In this document: positions 4,550 through 7,157 of the stretch, piece by piece
How the letters are laid out: each line of letters begins with the position of its first letter
Numbering within the stretch: position 1 is the first letter of the stretch
Notes under the pieces: model-generated
What the model was told of the DNA's origin: nothing
The model's input: the letters and a program-made list of their open reading frames with translations, nothing else
Database searches by the model: none
Translations under genes and position numbers: made by a program
Assembly (NCBI GenBank): GCA_026388755.1
Contig: JAPLJE010000412.1
Location: forward strand, 1-7,157
Length of the DNA stretch: 7,157 bases
From: Deltaproteobacteria bacterium
Lineage (GTDB): Bacteria > Desulfobacterota > Desulfobacteria > Desulfobacterales > Desulfatirhabdiaceae
Reading direction: 5' to 3'

Positions 4550-6058
4550 TTAATTCTGCGGCAGATTCGATGTGGAAATGGGTAAAAAAACCGTGAATGT
4601 AGATCCATGGGATGGTTCGCTCTGAACCTGAATACTTCCCCCCAGTTCATCCAGAAGCCCTTTCACGATGGGAAGACCCAAACCCGTTCCAGTGACGAAT
4701 CGGGTTTTTTCATTCTTGACCCGGTAAAAGCGCTTGAAAATGTTATCGATGTCCTTGGCTTCTATGCCAAATCCGTTATCGCTGACTTCGATTCGGATCT
4801 TCTCCGGCACGATGCTGATTCCCACTTCAATGGCGCCACCATCCGGCGTATAATTAATGGCGTTTGCAATAAGGTTTCCAAAAACACTTTCCAGCGCCCG
4901 GGGATCGGCGGAGATCACGGGAAGCTGCTCATCAGGAAGAACCAGTTTAAGCCCCTGATTTTTCGTACTGGCCCTGATTTCCATAAAATCTACAATGCTT
5001 TTCAAGAGTTCATCCAGCTTGACCGGCTTGCAGTCGATGCACACATTCCCGGCTTCGATACGGGAAAGATCCAGCAGGTCACCGATCAGTGATATCAACC
5101 CTTGAGTTTTTTCCTTGGCCCGCGACAGCAGGTATTGATCCCGGGGCGACTCATTTTCCACCATGTCTTTGAGAACCAGAGCCAGTTGTTCATGAATGGT
5201 GGACAGCGGAGATCGCAGCTCATGAGACACCTTGGCCACAAATTCGGACTTCAGGCGGTCCAGAACCTTCATGGCCGTAATGTCCACCAGATTCACCACA
5301 GCGCCCAGGCATTCGCCCTCATCCCCCAGAACCGGCCTTCCGGATGCCAGCAGGTATTTTTCGTCGGATGTTGTAAATTCGTATGTCGCCGGAAGGGATT
5401 GCTCTTTTCCCGCTGAAATGTCATTTACGAGCTGGCAGAAACCGTTATCCTGAATACAGTCGTCAATGGGTTCTCCGATACACGTTCCTTCCTCAATTCC
5501 CATCAGCCACTGGAAGGCCGGGTTCATCAGCGCCACCTGTCCCTGGACATTGGTTACCAGGACGCCATTCGGGAGCGATTCCACAATGGTTCGAATCCGG
5601 CTTTTTTCCGTGCCCAGATCTGCCAGATTCCGTTGCCGCTCCTGAGCCAGTTTCTCGGTCTCTTCGGTAAGTCGAATCCGCTCTCCGGCCCGTTTGATGA
5701 CAATCCGCAACTGGTCGGGCTCAAAAGGCTTGGGGATAAAGTCATAAGCCCCCTGCTTCATGGCTTCGATGGCGGTTTCAAGCGTGGCATAGCCGGTGAT
5801 GATGATGACCAGAATCTCCGAATTCAATCGCTGGATATGGCCAAGCACTTCCATGCCGTCCATGCCCGGCATTTTTAAATCCAGAAGAACGATCGAAACC
5901 GGATGCTGGCCCAGAATCTCCAGTCCCTCGCTTCCCCGAGAGGCTTTATAAACCTGATACCCCATTCGTGTCAGAATGCGTTCGGATCCCTCACGAATAC
6001 TTTCTTCATCGTCAACTACCAGAATGGACAAACGATTCGACGTGTTTTCCGGTTTCAC
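4550..6058 (-). CDS. Hybrid sensor histidine kinase, REC-PAS-HisKA-HATPase
   Basis: Cytosolic signalling protein of 502 aa without membrane segments. A receiver domain occupies residues about 10-125: acidic pocket D16/D17, phosphoacceptor D60 in LLDLKMPGMDG, T88 and K110 in IPKPF. A coiled stretch (about 126-155) leads to a PAS domain (about 155-262). HisKA (about 268-335) has the phospho-accepting H279 in KVSHELRSPL. The HATPase (about 380-494) has an N-box with N395/N399, DNGFGI at 427-432 and GTGLGLPI at 457-464. All catalytic residues are present, so it should both receive a phosphoryl group and autophosphorylate. The start is GTG 6058, with AGGAAGG 5 bases upstream. It follows the other kinase gene by 95 bases on the same strand, without a convincing terminator or promoter between, so both are likely co-transcribed. 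Its partner regulator is not in view. Cysteines C340 and C343 form an unusual CxxC after the HisKA domain. Confidence 0.93.
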   Translation of the reverse strand: MKPENTSNRLSILVVDDEESIREGSERILTRMGYQVYKASRGSEGLEILGQHPVSIVLLDLKMPGMDGMEVLGHIQRLNSEILVIIITGYATLETAIEAMKQGAYDFIPKPFEPDQLRIVIKRAGERIRLTEETEKLAQERQRNLADLGTEKSRIRTIVESLPNGVLVTNVQGQVALMNPAFQWLMGIEEGTCIGEPIDDCIQDNGFCQLVNDISAGKEQSLPATYEFTTSDEKYLLASGRPVLGDEGECLGAVVNLVDITAMKVLDRLKSEFVAKVSHELRSPLSTIHEQLALVLKDMVENESPRDQYLLSRAKEKTQGLISLIGDLLDLSRIEAGNVCIDCKPVKLDELLKSIVDFMEIRASTKNQGLKLVLPDEQLPVISADPRALESVFGNLIANAINYTPDGGAIEVGISIVPEKIRIEVSDNGFGIEAKDIDNIFKRFYRVKNEKTRFVTGTGLGLPIVKGLLDELGGSIQVQSEPSHGSTFTVFLPISTSNLPQN

Positions 6059-6063
6059 AAGAA

Positions 6064-6070
6064 CCTTCCT
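6064..6070 (-). promoter_or_regulatory. Ribosome binding site for the GTG start of the receiver-kinase
   Basis: AGGAAGG on the minus strand, 5 bases before GTG 6058. It is a strong SD and supports the non-ATG start. Confidence 0.65.
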
Positions 6071-6153
6071 GAAATACAGATTAAAAAACTGTTGAACCCC
6101 GTTTGTTCGGGATTTGGAGCAGGTTGAACTCGTACGTTATTGCCAGAAATATT

Positions 6154-7157
6154 TCATGAAGGATTGATGGGCAGTTCGATAACAAAAACAGAGCCCTGAT
6201 CCGGGTTGTTTTTAACCATGATTAGCCCCTGATGGCTTTCCACAATGCCGTAAGCCAGACTCAGACCCAGGCCCGTACCTTTTCCTTCTTCTTTTGTCGT
6301 ATAAAACGGCTCAAAAACATGGGGTAGCACATCTTCAGGAATCCCCGGTCCGGTATCGGAGATTTCAATGATGACTTTTTGCCCGTCCGGGGAGAGGTCC
6401 GTTGAAATGGTCAGTTTCCCCCGGCCGTCCATGGCCTGAGCCGCATTTAAAATGATGTTCATGAACACATGGTTGAGTTGCTGGATATCGCCCAATACCA
6501 GGGGAATGTCTGCTGACAGACGGGTTTCGATCAGAATGTTCTGAAACAGAACCTGTTTTTCCAGGAGAAACAGGGTTCGGGACAGGGCTTTGTTGATATC
6601 GTGAAATTGCTTTTCCTGACGGGTTTGCCGGGCAAATACGAGCAGCTCTTTTACGGTATCCCGGCACCGTTCGGCATCCCGTAAAATCCGGCTCAAATCC
6701 GCCTTGGCCGGATCACTCAGTTCATATTCTTCCTGGATCAGGCGGGAATAGAGCATGATGCCGCCCAGGGGATTATTCAACTGATGGGCCACGCCTGCAG
6801 CCAGCTTGCCCAGTGACGCCATCTTTTCATTCTGAAGGAGTTGACTCTGGGCGCTGTCCAGCTCTTTTTTCAATCGAAGCCGTAACCGCATATCATGAAA
6901 AAAACCGATGGATCCGACTTCCTGGCCCCCTTCATAGATAATCGATGCGTACAGGCTGATGGGAATTCGATCGCCCTGTTTTCCCAGGACTTCCACATGG
7001 TATTCCTTCAGTTTTCCCTTGCCGCCGTATTCCTCGCTTCGAAGCTTTTTCATGACGTCCCATGCGCCATGGTTCGGATAGATGTCCTGAATATAAAGAC
7101 TTTCGAGCGCTTCTGTGACGCTGTACCCGCTGACTTCCGCCGCCGACTGATTGAAGA
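6154..7157 (-). CDS. PAS-domain sensor histidine kinase (5' end outside window)
   Basis: The C-terminal 333 residues are visible, and the frame is open through the window end. An ATG at 7053 is internal: the 34 codons before it encode a convincing first half of a PAS domain (FNQSAAEVSGYS onward). PAS therefore spans visible residues about 1-90, ending in GSIGFFHDMR. A helical linker leads to the HisKA domain with the phospho-accepting His at 124 (GVAHQLNNPLGGI, codon 6784-6786). The HATPase shows the N-box (MNIILNAAQAMDG), the G1 box SDTGPGIPED, the F-box FEPFYTTKEEGKGT and the G2 box GTGLGLSLAYGIVE. This is the NtrB/AtoS-like kinase class. The residue after His is Gln instead of the usual Glu or Asp. 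The kinase lies directly upstream of the receiver-kinase gene and is its likely partner or competitor. The input signal is unknown because the N-terminus is missing. Confidence 0.92.
   Translation of the reverse strand, partial: FNQSAAEVSGYSVTEALESLYIQDIYPNHGAWDVMKKLRSEEYGGKGKLKEYHVEVLGKQGDRIPISLYASIIYEGGQEVGSIGFFHDMRLRLRLKKELDSAQSQLLQNEKMASLGKLAAGVAHQLNNPLGGIMLYSRLIQEEYELSDPAKADLSRILRDAERCRDTVKELLVFARQTRQEKQFHDINKALSRTLFLLEKQVLFQNILIETRLSADIPLVLGDIQQLNHVFMNIILNAAQAMDGRGKLTISTDLSPDGQKVIIEISDTGPGIPEDVLPHVFEPFYTTKEEGKGTGLGLSLAYGIVESHQGLIMVKNNPDQGSVFVIELPINPS

Noticed and set aside
4399..4650. Minus-strand frame of 83 codons with a hydrophobic C-terminal half, overlapping the kinase end and the intergenic gap
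   Set aside because: Its only start lies inside the kinase gene in another frame, no SD was seen, and the hydrophobic part overlaps the mltG promoter. It looks like a chance frame in A/T-rich DNA.
6091..6129. Weak hairpin (CCCG/CGGG) and two copies of GTTGAAC between the kinase genes
   Set aside because: A 4-bp stem distant from its T-run is too weak for a terminator, and a 7-base direct repeat is easily explained by chance.
1..7157. CRISPR arrays, tRNA/rRNA genes, transposases, phage or toxin-antitoxin modules
   Set aside because: Looked for across the window on both strands and not found. Repeats are limited to the short elements listed.

Overview
The window looks like a chromosomal segment from a moderate-GC Gram-negative bacterium. 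The style of the proteins (cytosolic PAS kinases, a receiver-first kinase, a B12-type radical SAM protein, RNase HI with a non-standard N-terminal module) suggests a deltaproteobacterium (Desulfobacterota). That assignment is inference from protein character, not from a marker gene. There are no RNA genes, CRISPR arrays, transposases or phage genes. Apart from one frameshifted gene, the genes look intact or are cut only by the window edges.

Layout. (1) Positions 1-239, plus strand: the 3' end of a small membrane protein with a coiled-coil tail, followed by a strong hairpin terminator (316-347). It shares this terminator with the convergent RNase HI gene. (2) 352-1023, minus strand: RNase HI with an extra N-terminal module, read from a good sigma70-type promoter at 1055-1083. 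(3) 1214-3269, plus strand: a two-gene operon diverging from the RNase HI gene. It encodes a stand-alone NFACT-R (DUF814) RNA-binding protein and, through an ATGA overlap, a cobalamin-binding-type radical SAM protein. The radical SAM frame breaks at a run of eight G (3070-3077), and its natural-looking C-terminus continues in the -1 frame to 3269. (4) 3274-4356, minus strand: the MltG endolytic murein transglycosylase, convergent with the radical SAM gene and with its own promoter at 4429-4457. (5) 4550-7157, minus strand: two sensor kinases in tandem. The upstream one is a PAS-HisKA-HATPase kinase cut by the window end; the downstream one is a REC-PAS-HisKA-HATPase kinase.

How the genes fit together. 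The two kinases probably form one signalling module (kinase to receiver-kinase), but no DNA-binding output domain is visible here. The NFACT-R/radical SAM pair is the least understood and most interesting part. Tight translational coupling between an RNA-binding domain and a methyltransferase- or sulfur-transferase-like radical enzyme hints at an RNA- or ribosome-directed modification, but the substrate cannot be read from the sequence. MltG and RNase HI are housekeeping functions.
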